Both the position numbers and the translations under genes were made by a program. A stretch of DNA of 64,000 nucleotides, from the NCBI RefSeq assembly GCF_001583415.1, contig NZ_CP014475.1, positions 2,232,001 to 2,296,000 of the forward strand, given 5' to 3'. The DNA is from Mycolicibacterium phlei. GTDB taxonomy: Bacteria; Actinomycetota; Actinomycetes; Mycobacteriales; Mycobacteriaceae. Numbering within the stretch: the first letter of the stretch is position 1; every line of letters begins with the position of its first letter. Shown here one piece after another: positions 11,951-19,424 of the stretch. The notes beneath the pieces are model-generated. The model did no database searches, was not told the origin of the DNA, and saw nothing but the letters and a program-made list of their open reading frames with translations.

Positions 11951-12487
11951 GGCGTTCGGCCGAATCCCCGCGGCGTGCCGCAGCTGGGCGAGGAACTGAT
12001 CGTCGTCGTCGCTGCGCACGATATAGTGCGAGATGGCGACGCGAATTGCGGTGGCGGCCTTGACCGCTCCGTTCGGGCCGGGCAGCAGTTTCTGCAGCCG
12101 GGCCCGCATGATCGGGATGATCCGGCTCAGCTGCGCGATGACGACCTCGGGCTCGATGTCGACCAGTCGCACCCCGGAGTACGAGTGCTGGTAGTCGACG
12201 ATGAAGCGCAGTGCGGCGTCGAGTTTCTCGGTGCCGCGCAGTCCGGCGGTGGCCTTGCTGATGCCGCTGTCGAACTGGTCGCGTTCGTACTCGCCGAACG
12301 CGGCGAGCAACTCGGCCTTGGAGGCGAACCAGCGGTACAGGGTGGGGCGCGACACTCCGGCCTGCAGCGCGACTTCCGAGAGGCTGAGCTTGGTCTGCCC
12401 GCTGCGGGCGAGGACCTCGGCGGTCGCGACGAGGATGCGGTGGCGCGTCGAGTTGTCCTCGGGTGCGTCATGCATCGGTTCGTTCAC
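11948..12487 (-). CDS. TetR/AcrR-family transcriptional regulator
   Basis: A 179-residue one-component repressor. The N-terminal helix-turn-helix covers about residues 15-60 (KLSLSEVALQAGVSRPTLYRWF, shown broken here as KLSLSEVALQAG and VSRPTLYRWF), followed by an all-helical ligand domain. It is a close full-length paralogue of the TetR protein encoded at 14865-15392, with almost the same recognition helix. Start is GTG at 12487; an ATG at 12475 is also possible. It precedes the aldehyde dehydrogenase on the same strand. I infer that it binds one or more of the CTTTACA-N13-GTGTCA elements. Confidence 0.9.
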   Translation of the reverse strand: MNEPMHDAPEDNSTRHRILVATAEVLARSGQTKLSLSEVALQAGVSRPTLYRWFASKAELLAAFGEYERDQFDSGISKATAGLRGTEKLDAALRFIVDYQHSYSGVRLVDIEPEVVIAQLSRIIPIMRARLQKLLPGPNGAVKAATAIRVAISHYIVRSDDDDQFLAQLRHAAGIRPNA

Positions 12488-12551
12488 TGCCGGGCCTAAC
12501 TCATCGGAAAACTCGTCGGGACTGCTTCGCGCTGTGCCGATCGTAGATGCT

Positions 12552-13658
12552 TCACGACAGTGAATCCCGCAGTACGGCGACAGTGTCGAGATCTTGTAGT
12601 GCCGCCACCGCGCGCCGCAGGCCCTCCAGCGCGATGCTCTCGGCCTGCATTCCGCCCATGCCCGCGGTGATCAGCGCCGCCACATACGCGTACAACGCGC
12701 CCTGCCGGTAGCGTTTCCACAGCTCATCGCGGTCCAGGCGAGGTCCGCCCGCGGCGGCCAGCGTGTCGCGGTAGCGGTCGAGCAGGTCGCGCTGATGGGC
12801 GCGACGCGCATCGGAGGTCATACCGGTCACCAGGGTGTAGGCCAGCTCACGGCCCGGGTGCCCGCGCCGCACCGCCTGCCAGTCGAGCAGTCCGGCCGCG
12901 CCGTCGCGGAAGTACACGTTGCCCGGGTGCGCGTCGCCGTGCATCACGGTGTGCGGCGGCCGGTCGATGAGCGTGGCCACGGCGCGGTAGTTGTCGTCGA
13001 TGAACCGGCCCGCAGCCACGTCGATGTCGGCGCGTTCGGCGATCCGCCGCGCCGACGTCTTCAGCAGCGCCCCGGTCAGCAGCGAGGTGGCGTCGCCGGA
13101 GGCGGTGTACAGCCAGTCGGGCACCCGCTCCCAGAACGTCGCGTGCAGCCGCGCCAGCAGATCGACGATCAGCCCGGCCTGCTCCACGCTGAGCGGATGC
13201 AGCGTGTCGGGGAACTCGCAGGCCGACACCGCCAGATCCTCGAGCACCAGCACGAACCGCCCGGTGAGCGGGTCGAACGCCGAACCGTGGGACTCCGGAA
13301 GCCCCGTCAGCGACGGCGCCAGTTCCCGGTAGAACCGAGTCTCGGTGGCCGCCAGCCGGCCCAGTTCCCCCATCAGCCGGGTCGCGACGGTCTCGGCGGG
13401 CATCTTGACGAACACCGTCTCCGGAACGCCGTCACCGGTCAGCTTCAGCCGCGCCCGCGACGAGGTCCCGGCGTCGCCGTCGAGCACCGCCACCGACGTC
13501 ACCGGCCGACCCAGCAGTCCGGACAGGTACCCGGCGTCCAGCTCGCCGACCGAGCGGGGAAGTGCCCGGACCCGGCCGACGACGGCGTCGGTGGCGATAC
13601 GTTGGACGCCGCGACCGAGGTGCGCGACGAGGCCTGCCACTGGCGGAACTCGGACCAC
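12552..13658 (-). CDS. APH-family phosphotransferase (aminoglycoside phosphotransferase-like)
   Basis: A 368-residue protein kinase-like phosphotransferase. The catalytic loop HGDAHPGN is at residues 240-247 and the metal-binding LLDW at 257-260; the ATP-site Lys is in TVFVKMPAET (about residue 85). In actinobacteria such APH/ACAD10-like kinases often sit in acyl-CoA degradation clusters, where they may phosphorylate hydroxyacyl intermediates. True antibiotic resistance is unlikely here. Start is the GTG at 13658, 9 nt from a palindromic operator (13668-13691). It is divergent from the CoA-transferase gene. Confidence 0.82.
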   Translation of the reverse strand: MVRVPPVAGLVAHLGRGVQRIATDAVVGRVRALPRSVGELDAGYLSGLLGRPVTSVAVLDGDAGTSSRARLKLTGDGVPETVFVKMPAETVATRLMGELGRLAATETRFYRELAPSLTGLPESHGSAFDPLTGRFVLVLEDLAVSACEFPDTLHPLSVEQAGLIVDLLARLHATFWERVPDWLYTASGDATSLLTGALLKTSARRIAERADIDVAAGRFIDDNYRAVATLIDRPPHTVMHGDAHPGNVYFRDGAAGLLDWQAVRRGHPGRELAYTLVTGMTSDARRAHQRDLLDRYRDTLAAAGGPRLDRDELWKRYRQGALYAYVAALITAGMGGMQAESIALEGLRRAVAALQDLDTVAVLRDSLS

Positions 13659-13667
13659 CGGGACAGC

Positions 13668-13691
13668 TTACAAATCAACACGGATTTGTAA
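13668..13691. promoter_or_regulatory. island element copy G: perfect palindromic operator between APH and CoA-transferase genes
   Basis: TTACAAATC (13668-13676) and GATTTGTAA (13683-13691) are perfect 9-bp inverted arms around AACACG. Read to the left it gives TTTACA-N16-TAAGCT just upstream of the GTG at 13658; read to the right, CTTACA-N16-TAAATG before the ATG at 13712. It is the only copy in which both half-sites carry the TTACAAA sequence, so it may show the true operator dyad. Confidence 0.6.
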
Positions 13692-13711
13692 ATGCGATTC
13701 GAGAGGATGCG

Positions 13712-14884
13712 ATGGCCGGACCGTTGCAGGGCGTGCGGGTTGTCGAACTCGGTGTGTGGGTGGCGGGCCCGGCGGCGGCCGGGATTCTCGCCGACTGGGG
13801 CGCCGACGTGGTCAAGATCGAACCGCCTGCCGGTGACCCCGCGCGGATGTTCGGCCGGATGCTGGGCCTCGGCGACGACGTCAACCCGCCGTTCGAGATG
13901 GACAACCGCGGCAAGCGCAGCATCGTGCTCGACGTCACCGACGCCGCCGACCGGGAGACTGCACTCGAACTGCTCTGTGACGCAGACGTTTTCATCACCA
14001 ACATCCGGCCGTCGGCGCTGCGCCGCATCGGGCTGGACTTCGACACCGTCGCCGCGCGCAACCCGCGCCTGGTGTACGGGCTGATCACCGGGTACGGCGA
14101 GAACGGCCCCGACGCCGACCGCGCCGCCTACGACGTCGCCGCGTTCTGGGCCCGGTCGGGGCTGGCGCACCTGCTCACCCGGCCCGGCCAGACACCGCCG
14201 TTCCAGCGCGGCGGGATGGGCGACCACTCTGCGGGCATGACCCTGGCGGGCGCGGTGTGTGCCGCACTGGTGGCCCGAAACCGCACCGGCACAGGCCAAC
14301 TGGTGTCCACATCGCTGTACCGGCAGGGCGCCTACACGGTCAGCTTCGACCTCAACACGTTCCTGCTCACCGGCAACCCGATCGCGATCGGGCAGCGCGA
14401 GACCATGGGCAACCCCGCGATGAACAACTACGCCGCGGGCGACGGGCGGCGGTTCTGGATCGTCGGCCTGGACGCGCGCAGGCACTGGCCGCCGCTGTGC
14501 CGCGCCGTCGGCCGGCCCGAGTGGCTGACCGACCCGCGCTACGAGACGCCGCAGGCCCGCGCCGTCAACGCCGCCGAACTGATCGCCGAACTCGACGAGA
14601 TCTTCGCCACCAAGACCCTCGACGAGTGGGCGGAAGTCTTTGCCGCCGAACCGGATCTGTTCTGGTCGCCGATCAACTCGCTGGAGGACGTGCTGGGCGA
14701 CGAGCAGTTCCACGCCGCGGGCGGAATCGTGGACGTGCCCGACGACGACGGGGTGATGCCGATGGTCGCCAGCCCCGCCGACTTCCACGGCACGCCGACG
14801 CGGCCGCGCTCGGTGGCCCCGCGGCTGGGACAGCACAGCGAGGAGATCCGCGCCGAGCTGCGGGCTACGGCGCCGGATGCCTGA
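13712..14884 (+). CDS. family III acyl-CoA transferase (CaiB/BaiF)
   Basis: Transfers CoA between carboxylic acids without a free CoA intermediate. The 390-residue protein starts with the family pattern GVRVVELGVWVAGPAAA (residues 7-23), has GADVVKIEPPAGDP at 30-43 and a likely catalytic Asp in GGMGDHSAGM. The ATG at 13712 follows GAGAGGATGCG. It is divergent from the APH kinase across the palindromic operator. I infer that it activates an acid produced by the island's oxidations, for example by the aldehyde dehydrogenase. Confidence 0.93.
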   Translation: MAGPLQGVRVVELGVWVAGPAAAGILADWGADVVKIEPPAGDPARMFGRMLGLGDDVNPPFEMDNRGKRSIVLDVTDAADRETALELLCDADVFITNIRPSALRRIGLDFDTVAARNPRLVYGLITGYGENGPDADRAAYDVAAFWARSGLAHLLTRPGQTPPFQRGGMGDHSAGMTLAGAVCAALVARNRTGTGQLVSTSLYRQGAYTVSFDLNTFLLTGNPIAIGQRETMGNPAMNNYAAGDGRRFWIVGLDARRHWPPLCRAVGRPEWLTDPRYETPQARAVNAAELIAELDEIFATKTLDEWAEVFAAEPDLFWSPINSLEDVLGDEQFHAAGGIVDVPDDDGVMPMVASPADFHGTPTRPRSVAPRLGQHSEEIRAELRATAPDA

Positions 14885-15392
14885 CCCGCGCCGCCCAGCG
14901 CATCTGCGCGAGGAACTCGTCCTCGTCGTCGCTGCGCACCAGATAGTGCGCCACCGCGACCCGCACCGCCGTCGCCACCGCGATCTCCGCGTCGGCGCCG
15001 GTCGCCAGCCGCAACAACCGCTGCCGCATCAGCGGAATCACCCGGGACAACCGCCTGATCACCTGCTCGGGTTCGATGTCGACCATCCGCAGCCCCGGAT
15101 AGGAGCGCTGCTTGTCGACGATGACGCGCAACGCCGCGTCGAGTCGCTCGGCCGGCGGCAGCCCGTCGACCGCCGCGCTGACCGCCTCCTCGTAGAACTG
15201 GCGCTCCCACACCACGAAGGCGTCGAGCAGTTCGCGCTTGGACGCGAACCAGCGGTACAGCGTCGGCCGGGACACCTGCGCCTGCGCCGCCACCTCCGAC
15301 AGGCTCAGCTTGGTCATCCCGTTGCGACCGAGCACCTCGGCCGTCGCGGCCAGGATGCGATCGCGGGTGGACTCACCACTGGCTCCCGACAC
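14865..15392 (-). CDS. TetR/AcrR-family transcriptional regulator (paralogue of the one at 11948)
   Basis: A 175-residue repressor with an N-terminal HTH (KLSLSEVAAQAQ then VSRPTLYRWFASK, about residues 25-50). It is similar along its whole length to the regulator at 11948-12487, including the ligand-domain stretches MVDIEPE and HYLVRSDDEDEFLAQM. This is a clear paralogue pair. I place the start at the GTG at 15392 because upstream residues lie in the regulatory element. Its 3' end overlaps the end of the CoA-transferase gene by 20 nt. Element B directly upstream suggests autoregulation and control of the divergent ferredoxin. Confidence 0.9.
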   Translation of the reverse strand: MSGASGESTRDRILAATAEVLGRNGMTKLSLSEVAAQAQVSRPTLYRWFASKRELLDAFVVWERQFYEEAVSAAVDGLPPAERLDAALRVIVDKQRSYPGLRMVDIEPEQVIRRLSRVIPLMRQRLLRLATGADAEIAVATAVRVAVAHYLVRSDDEDEFLAQMRWAARVRHPAP

Positions 15393-15401
15393 AAGCGCTA
15401 A

Positions 15402-15427
15402 CTTTACAAAAGATTGGCAAAGTGTCA
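15402..15427. promoter_or_regulatory. island element copy B (between TetR and ferredoxin genes)
   Basis: CTTTACA-N13-GTGTCA on the + strand. Towards the TetR gene it reads GTGACA-N16-TAAAGT, a plausible -35/-10 pair, with the last base 9 nt from the GTG at 15392, so the mRNA could be leaderless or nearly so. It is shared with the divergent ferredoxin gene at 15497. Confidence 0.6.
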
Positions 15428-15496
15428 CGCTGATTCGGCGATATCCTCGGCGACCGGATCTCGGCAACCAGCTCGCCGTTGTTCGATAGGAGGGAC

Positions 15497-15688
15497 ATGC
15501 GCGTCGAAGTCGACCTCGACAAGTGCACCGGTCACGGCATCTGCGAGTCCATCGCCGAGGACGTCTTCGAGGTCACCGACGACGGGTACGTGGTGCTGCA
15601 CGACCCCGACCGGCCCGAATCCGACCGCGAGCGGATGCAGCGGGCCGTGACCCAGTGCCCGGCCGCGGCGCTGCGCCTCGTGGACTAG
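15497..15688 (+). CDS. P450-type ferredoxin ([3Fe-4S]/[4Fe-4S], Cys-x2-His-x2-Cys)
   Basis: A 63-residue electron carrier. Cluster ligands are in DKCTGHGICE (Cys-x2-His-x2-Cys) and TQCPAAAL near the C-terminus. The His in place of the second Cys is characteristic of actinobacterial ferredoxins that serve cytochrome P450s. AGGAGGG at 15488-15494 decides for the ATG at 15497. The nearest P450 gene is at 20126; the two are separated by a protease gene, an IS element and a divergent operon, but share element-type promoters. I infer that this ferredoxin feeds that P450. Confidence 0.9.
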   Translation: MRVEVDLDKCTGHGICESIAEDVFEVTDDGYVVLHDPDRPESDRERMQRAVTQCPAAALRLVD

Positions 15689-15759
15689 GTGCTGCCGGAC
15701 CCGGGGCTGACCCGCGCCTGTCGGCGGGCGTCGCCGTCGGCCGGTTATCGTGTCCGGCG

Positions 15760-16521
15760 ATGACACCTCGAGCACTCGCGGCATGCCTGGCGCTGATCGC
15801 CGCGTCGATCGCCGGTTGCGGCACCGCGAGCCAACCCGCCGACACCTCGTCACCGGAACCCACGGTCGTGTCGGTCGCGCCGCCCGATCCCGCGCTGGCC
15901 AAGTCACCCGTCGTCGCCGACGCGGCCCGCAGCGTGGTCAAGGTGCACGCGATCTCGCACGCTTGCCAGCGGTCGCTGGAGGGCAGCGGTGTCGTCGTCG
16001 CCCCCAACAAGGTGATGTCGGCGGCACATGCCGTGGCCGGCTCCGACAGCGTCACGGTCCATGTCGGCGACGAGGAGCGGTCCGCCACCGTCGTGGTGTT
16101 CGACCCGGACATGGACATCGCCGTGCTCGACGTGCCCGAGCTGACTGCCCCGCCGATGGGGCTGGCCGAGAAACCGGCCACCACCGGCACCGACGTGCTG
16201 GTGCTCGGCTATCCCGGCGGCGGGCCGTTCACGGCCACACCCGCACGGATCCGCGACATCATCGAGCTGCAGGGCCCCGACATCTACAACACCAAGACCG
16301 TGACCCGCGAGGTCTACTCGATCAGAGGGTCCATCCGCCAAGGGGATTCGGGCGGCCCGCTGATCGGGATGGACCGCCGGGTGCTGGGCATCGGCTTCGG
16401 CGCCGCCATCGGCGAACCCGAGACCGGGTTCGCGCTGACCGCCAAGGAGGTCTTCGGGCTGATGATGCGCGGTGTCGCCGCGACAGAACCGGTGCCCACC
16501 GGTGAGTGCGTGAAGCGGTAA
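15760..16521 (+). CDS. trypsin-like serine protease, lipoprotein
   Basis: A 253-residue exported protease. The N-terminus is a lipoprotein signal with lipobox SIAGC (lipid anchor Cys20). The chymotrypsin-fold catalytic triad is complete: His90 in SAAH, Asp119 in DMDIAV, Ser197 in GDSGGP. It resembles MarP/HtrA-type mycobacterial proteases without their membrane or PDZ domains. It would act on the outer face of the cytoplasmic membrane. The gene lies inside the catabolic island but has no evident tie to it. The IS481 element begins directly after its TAA stop. Confidence 0.88.
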   Translation: MTPRALAACLALIAASIAGCGTASQPADTSSPEPTVVSVAPPDPALAKSPVVADAARSVVKVHAISHACQRSLEGSGVVVAPNKVMSAAHAVAGSDSVTVHVGDEERSATVVVFDPDMDIAVLDVPELTAPPMGLAEKPATTGTDVLVLGYPGGGPFTATPARIRDIIELQGPDIYNTKTVTREVYSIRGSIRQGDSGGPLIGMDRRVLGIGFGAAIGEPETGFALTAKEVFGLMMRGVAATEPVPTGECVKR

Positions 16522-17609
16522 CTAGCTGTTCTTCACGGGTAGGTTGTGAACGCGTAGGCGGTCAATCGGCGTCTTGCTCTTGATGCCGGTGTGGGGTCTG
16601 TGGTGATTGTAGTGATGCAGCCAGCTCTGGTAGGTCGCTGCGCGGGCTTCATCGGAGCAGTAGGTCTGGGCGTAGGCCCATTCCTGGTTGAGGGTGCGGT
16701 TGAATCGCTCGACCTTGCCGTTGGTTTGCGGGCGGTAGGGGCGGGTCTTCTTGTGGGCGATGCCAGCTCCCAGGGTCTGGGCGAACAGCTTTGACCGGTA
16801 ACACGATCCGTTGTCGGTGAGCACCCTTTTGACCTCGATGCCATGCGCGTTGAAGAACGCTTTGGCGCGGACCCAAAACGCTGCCGCGGTCTCTTTGCGT
16901 TCATCGGCGAGGATCTCTGAGTAGGCCAGCCGAGAGTGGTCATCGACCGCGTGGTGCAGATAGGCGTAACCGCGGCCCTGCTTTTTGTTGTTGCGGTTAC
17001 CGACCGTGCGCCCCAGCATGCGATGCCCACCCCCGTCGGGGATACGGCCGAGTTTTTTGATGTCGACATGGATCAGATCCCCCGGCGCGGGGTGTTCATA
17101 CCGATGTGCCCTGGTTCGGCGCACCGGCAGGCCGCTGGCCTGGTCCAGATCCCGCAGCAGCGGCATCTGGTAGCGGCGCAGCACCGCCTCCACCGTCGAG
17201 CGTGGCAGGTGCAGGTAAGCGGCGATGCGGTGCGGACCCCAGCGGCGTGTGAAACGCACCTTAATGATCCGGCGTTCCCGACGCCGGTCGGTCCGCCGTG
17301 GACTGCGATGCGGTCGACTGGACTTGTCGTTCATCGCCTCAGGGCCGCCGGCACGGTAGCGGTCGGCCCACTTCTTGGCTGTGGCAGGCGAGCACTGGAA
17401 TCGGTCTGCGGCCCGGGCGTAGGTCCATCCGTCATCGACGACACAACGCGCCAGCCGCAACCGGCCCTTCGGAGTCAAACAGGCATTAGCGTGGACCATG
17501 AGGACCTCTCGGTGATCGATGTGCGTGTGGTAACCACACCGATACCGGAGGTCCTCACCTGTTAGCACTCACCACGCCGTTCACAACCTGTCAAGGAGCT
17601 ACAACTAGC
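16521..17609. mobile_element. IS481-family insertion sequence with 6-bp target duplication ACTAGC
   Basis: The element proper spans 16527-17603 (1,077 bp). Its ends start TGT and share AGGTTGTGAACG at the same distance from both termini (26-bp imperfect inverted repeats at 16527-16552 and 17578-17603). ACTAGC occurs at 16521-16526 and again at 17604-17609, matching the NCTAGN target duplication known for IS481. It landed in the first CTAG of a 24-bp tandem array, directly behind the protease stop codon. The single transposase gene is intact. I see no passenger genes. Confidence 0.9.
16522..17499 (-). CDS. IS481-family transposase
   Basis: A 325-residue DDE transposase. The N-terminal HTH (VDDGWTYARAADRFQCS) is followed by a catalytic core with Asp in HVDIKKLG, Asp in HAVDDHSRL and Glu in NGKVERFNRTLNQEW. 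Start is ATG at 17499 (VHANACLTPKGR follows the Met). The TAG stop at 16524-16522 lies in the ACTAGC target duplication, so the element does not carry its own stop codon and takes it from the CTAG target. Length is normal and no frameshift is seen, so it is probably active. Confidence 0.95.
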   Translation of the reverse strand: MVHANACLTPKGRLRLARCVVDDGWTYARAADRFQCSPATAKKWADRYRAGGPEAMNDKSSRPHRSPRRTDRRRERRIIKVRFTRRWGPHRIAAYLHLPRSTVEAVLRRYQMPLLRDLDQASGLPVRRTRAHRYEHPAPGDLIHVDIKKLGRIPDGGGHRMLGRTVGNRNNKKQGRGYAYLHHAVDDHSRLAYSEILADERKETAAAFWVRAKAFFNAHGIEVKRVLTDNGSCYRSKLFAQTLGAGIAHKKTRPYRPQTNGKVERFNRTLNQEWAYAQTYCSDEARAATYQSWLHHYNHHRPHTGIKSKTPIDRLRVHNLPVKNS

Positions 17610-17724
17610 TCCCGCCCACTCGGCGCGTCTAGCTCCCGCCCACCCGGCGCGTCTAGCTCCCGCCCACCCGGCGCGTCTAGCTCCCGCCCACCCGGCGCGT
17701 CTAGCTCCCGCCCACCCGGCCCGG
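17605..17724. repeat. 24-bp tandem repeat, five units, each carrying CTAG
   Basis: Units start at 17605, 17629, 17653, 17677 and 17701. Each begins CTAGCTCCCGCCCAC and ends in GGCGCGT, with one substitution in the first unit and a divergent end in the last. On the minus strand the last unit encodes the C-terminus of the thioesterase gene (RVGGS then TAG), so the array is a multiplication of that gene's 3' end with its stop codon. The CTAG in the first unit is the IS481 target. It is a tandem repeat without spacers, not a CRISPR. Confidence 0.9.
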
Positions 17725-18528
17725 CATGGGGCGGACCAGCACCGACTGCTGGATCCCCGCCACCGCCCCCTGCTCGTCGAACAGCGTGCCGATCGTGGTG
17801 CCGACACCGTCGGGGCCGTAGCGGGTTTCGGCGCGCACCCCGATCCACTCGCCGTCGGGAATGCGGTGGATGTGCACGACGAGGTCGGTGTTCATGAAGG
17901 TCCACCTGCGGATGTCGAGCTTGGTGCCGACGCCGTTGGCGTCGTCGGCGACGGTGAACAACCGCTCCAGCGGGGTCATCGTCTCGCCCTTGACCAGGTC
18001 GACCTCGGGGCGGATCCACGACTCGCCGGGACCGTCGTTGAGCGGCTCGGTCAGCCACCGCCAGTCCACACTGTGTACGTAGTTGCGTTCCCAGTCCTTG
18101 TGCATGTTGCGGTTCACGCCCGCGCTGATCGGCGGCAGGGGCGGCTCGGCATTCTTCGCGACGGGTGCGGTGTCGACCGTCTTGAAGCGCCAGCCGCTGG
18201 CGCGCGCCACCGCGCGCGGCCGCCCGTCTCGTCCCGGGGCCAGCAGTTCGGCGCCGGCCAGTTCGATCTGCTTGCCCGCGCGCTCGATTCGGGTCTGCAC
18301 CCACAGATCGCCGTCGGCGGGAACGCCGCCGAGCAGGTCGATCATCACCCGGCTCAACCGGGTGTCGTCACGCGCCTCACACCGCTGCAGCCCGCGCACC
18401 AGCAGCGCCGACACCGGGGCGCCGTGCTGGATGTCCGGCGACCACGTGCTGCGCACGAAATCGGTGGCGCGGAACCGCTCACCGAGCTCATCGGTGGGGT
18501 CGACGAGCTCGTAGTAGGAATCGCTCAT
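17701..18528 (-). CDS. acyl-CoA thioesterase-like protein (double hot-dog fold)
   Basis: A 275-residue protein with the layout of actinobacterial thioesterase-family proteins (TesB-like, double hot-dog). The N-terminal half has FRATDFVRSTWSPDIQHGAPVS (broken: FRATDFVRSTW, SPDIQHGAPVS) and RLSRVMIDLLGGVP; the C-terminal half has RRWTFMNTDLVVHIHR and an ETRYGPDGVGTTIGTLFD segment. It would hydrolyse acyl-CoA to free acid and CoA. The ATG overlaps the stop of the upstream SMP-30 gene (ATGA), so it is the second gene of that operon. Its last codons lie in the 24-bp tandem array. Confidence 0.82.
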   Translation of the reverse strand: MSDSYYELVDPTDELGERFRATDFVRSTWSPDIQHGAPVSALLVRGLQRCEARDDTRLSRVMIDLLGGVPADGDLWVQTRIERAGKQIELAGAELLAPGRDGRPRAVARASGWRFKTVDTAPVAKNAEPPLPPISAGVNRNMHKDWERNYVHSVDWRWLTEPLNDGPGESWIRPEVDLVKGETMTPLERLFTVADDANGVGTKLDIRRWTFMNTDLVVHIHRIPDGEWIGVRAETRYGPDGVGTTIGTLFDEQGAVAGIQQSVLVRPMPGRVGGS

Positions 18529-19343
18529 GGCAGGCCGGCTCCCGGGGTGTCGACGACGGTCGCATCGAGGCGTGACAGCTTGGTCCCGGTAAGGCGCTGC
18601 GGATACGCATCGGTGCTGGACAGCAGAAAAAGGGTGCGCCGTTCGGGACCACCGAACGCGCAGGCGATGGCGACCCGGTCGCCGAGATCGATGGTGTCGG
18701 TGACGGTGCCGCCCTCGACGATCCGCTCGAAGCGGTGCGCCAGCGTCATCGCCGCCCACACCCCGCCGCCGGCGTCGAGGCAGATTCCGTCCGGCGGGCC
18801 GTCGAGCCCCTCGGCGAACACCCTGCGGTCGGTCAGCGACCCGTCCGCCCCGATGGTGTAGGCGGTCAGTCGGCGCCCCGTCGACTCCGCGACGATCAGC
18901 GTGGACCGGTCCTCGGTGATGGCCATGCCGTTGGGGAAGTCCAGATCGGTGGCGACAACGGTGCCCGTGTCGTCGGGGTCGAGGCGCACAATCACCCCGC
19001 CCTCGCGGGCCTGCGAGCCCACGTAGGCGCGGCCGGTGTCGTCGACGACCATGTCGCCCAGGTTCGCGGGCACCAGATCCGAGAGGTCCGCGACGGTGGT
19101 GACGACATCGCCGTCGTAGCGCAGGATCTGGCGCTTCTCGGTGGAGACGATCAGCAGCGAGCCGTCGGGCCGGAAACCCAGGCCCGCGGGAGCGTGGCCG
19201 GGCAGCGGCACGGTGGTCATGTCGCCGCGAAGGTCCACCGTGTGCACGGCCTCGCCGAGCATGTCGGAGAACCACAGCAGACCTTCGAACCAGCGCGGCC
19301 CCTCCCCGAAGCAGAACCCCTTCGCCAGCGGAGACAGGATCAT
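18525..19343 (-). CDS. SMP-30/gluconolactonase/LRE-family protein
   Basis: A 272-residue six-bladed beta-propeller of the SMP-30 family, calcium-dependent lactonases. Visible family blocks are LGEGPRWFEGLLWFSDM-like start (GEGPRWFEGLLWFSD at about residues 14-28), DFPNGMAITEDRSTLIVAES (the Asn-Gly metal site) and DGICLDAGGGVWAA. A lactonase fits a pathway containing a Baeyer-Villiger monooxygenase. ATG at 19343; element C lies about 20 nt upstream. First gene of a two-gene operon with the thioesterase. Confidence 0.9.
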   Translation of the reverse strand: MILSPLAKGFCFGEGPRWFEGLLWFSDMLGEAVHTVDLRGDMTTVPLPGHAPAGLGFRPDGSLLIVSTEKRQILRYDGDVVTTVADLSDLVPANLGDMVVDDTGRAYVGSQAREGGVIVRLDPDDTGTVVATDLDFPNGMAITEDRSTLIVAESTGRRLTAYTIGADGSLTDRRVFAEGLDGPPDGICLDAGGGVWAAMTLAHRFERIVEGGTVTDTIDLGDRVAIACAFGGPERRTLFLLSSTDAYPQRLTGTKLSRLDATVVDTPGAGLP

Positions 19344-19362
19344 GCGACGCGCGCCCTCACAC

Positions 19363-19388
19363 CTTTACAAAACACGCAGCAAGTGTCA
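19363..19388. promoter_or_regulatory. island element copy C (between SMP-30 operon and P450 operon)
   Basis: CTTTACA-N13-GTGTCA. Leftwards it reads GTGACA-N16-TAAAGG, 18 nt from the SMP-30 ATG. Rightwards it reads TTTACA-N17-CACGCT and would serve the long P450/BVMO operon beginning at 19425. Confidence 0.6.
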
Positions 19389-19424
19389 CGCTGCCAGGGT
19401 GTCACTGTCAACCGGGCGCGGATC

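Noticed and set aside
17605..17724. CRISPR array
   Set aside because: Units are directly adjacent without spacers and no cas genes occur.
17562..17807. small open frame with GARRAGWA repeats
   Set aside because: It is only the 24-bp tandem array read in another frame.
19396..19412. eighth island element (GGTGTCACTGTCAAC)
   Set aside because: It has a GTGTCAC word but no CTTTACA at the fixed 13-nt distance.
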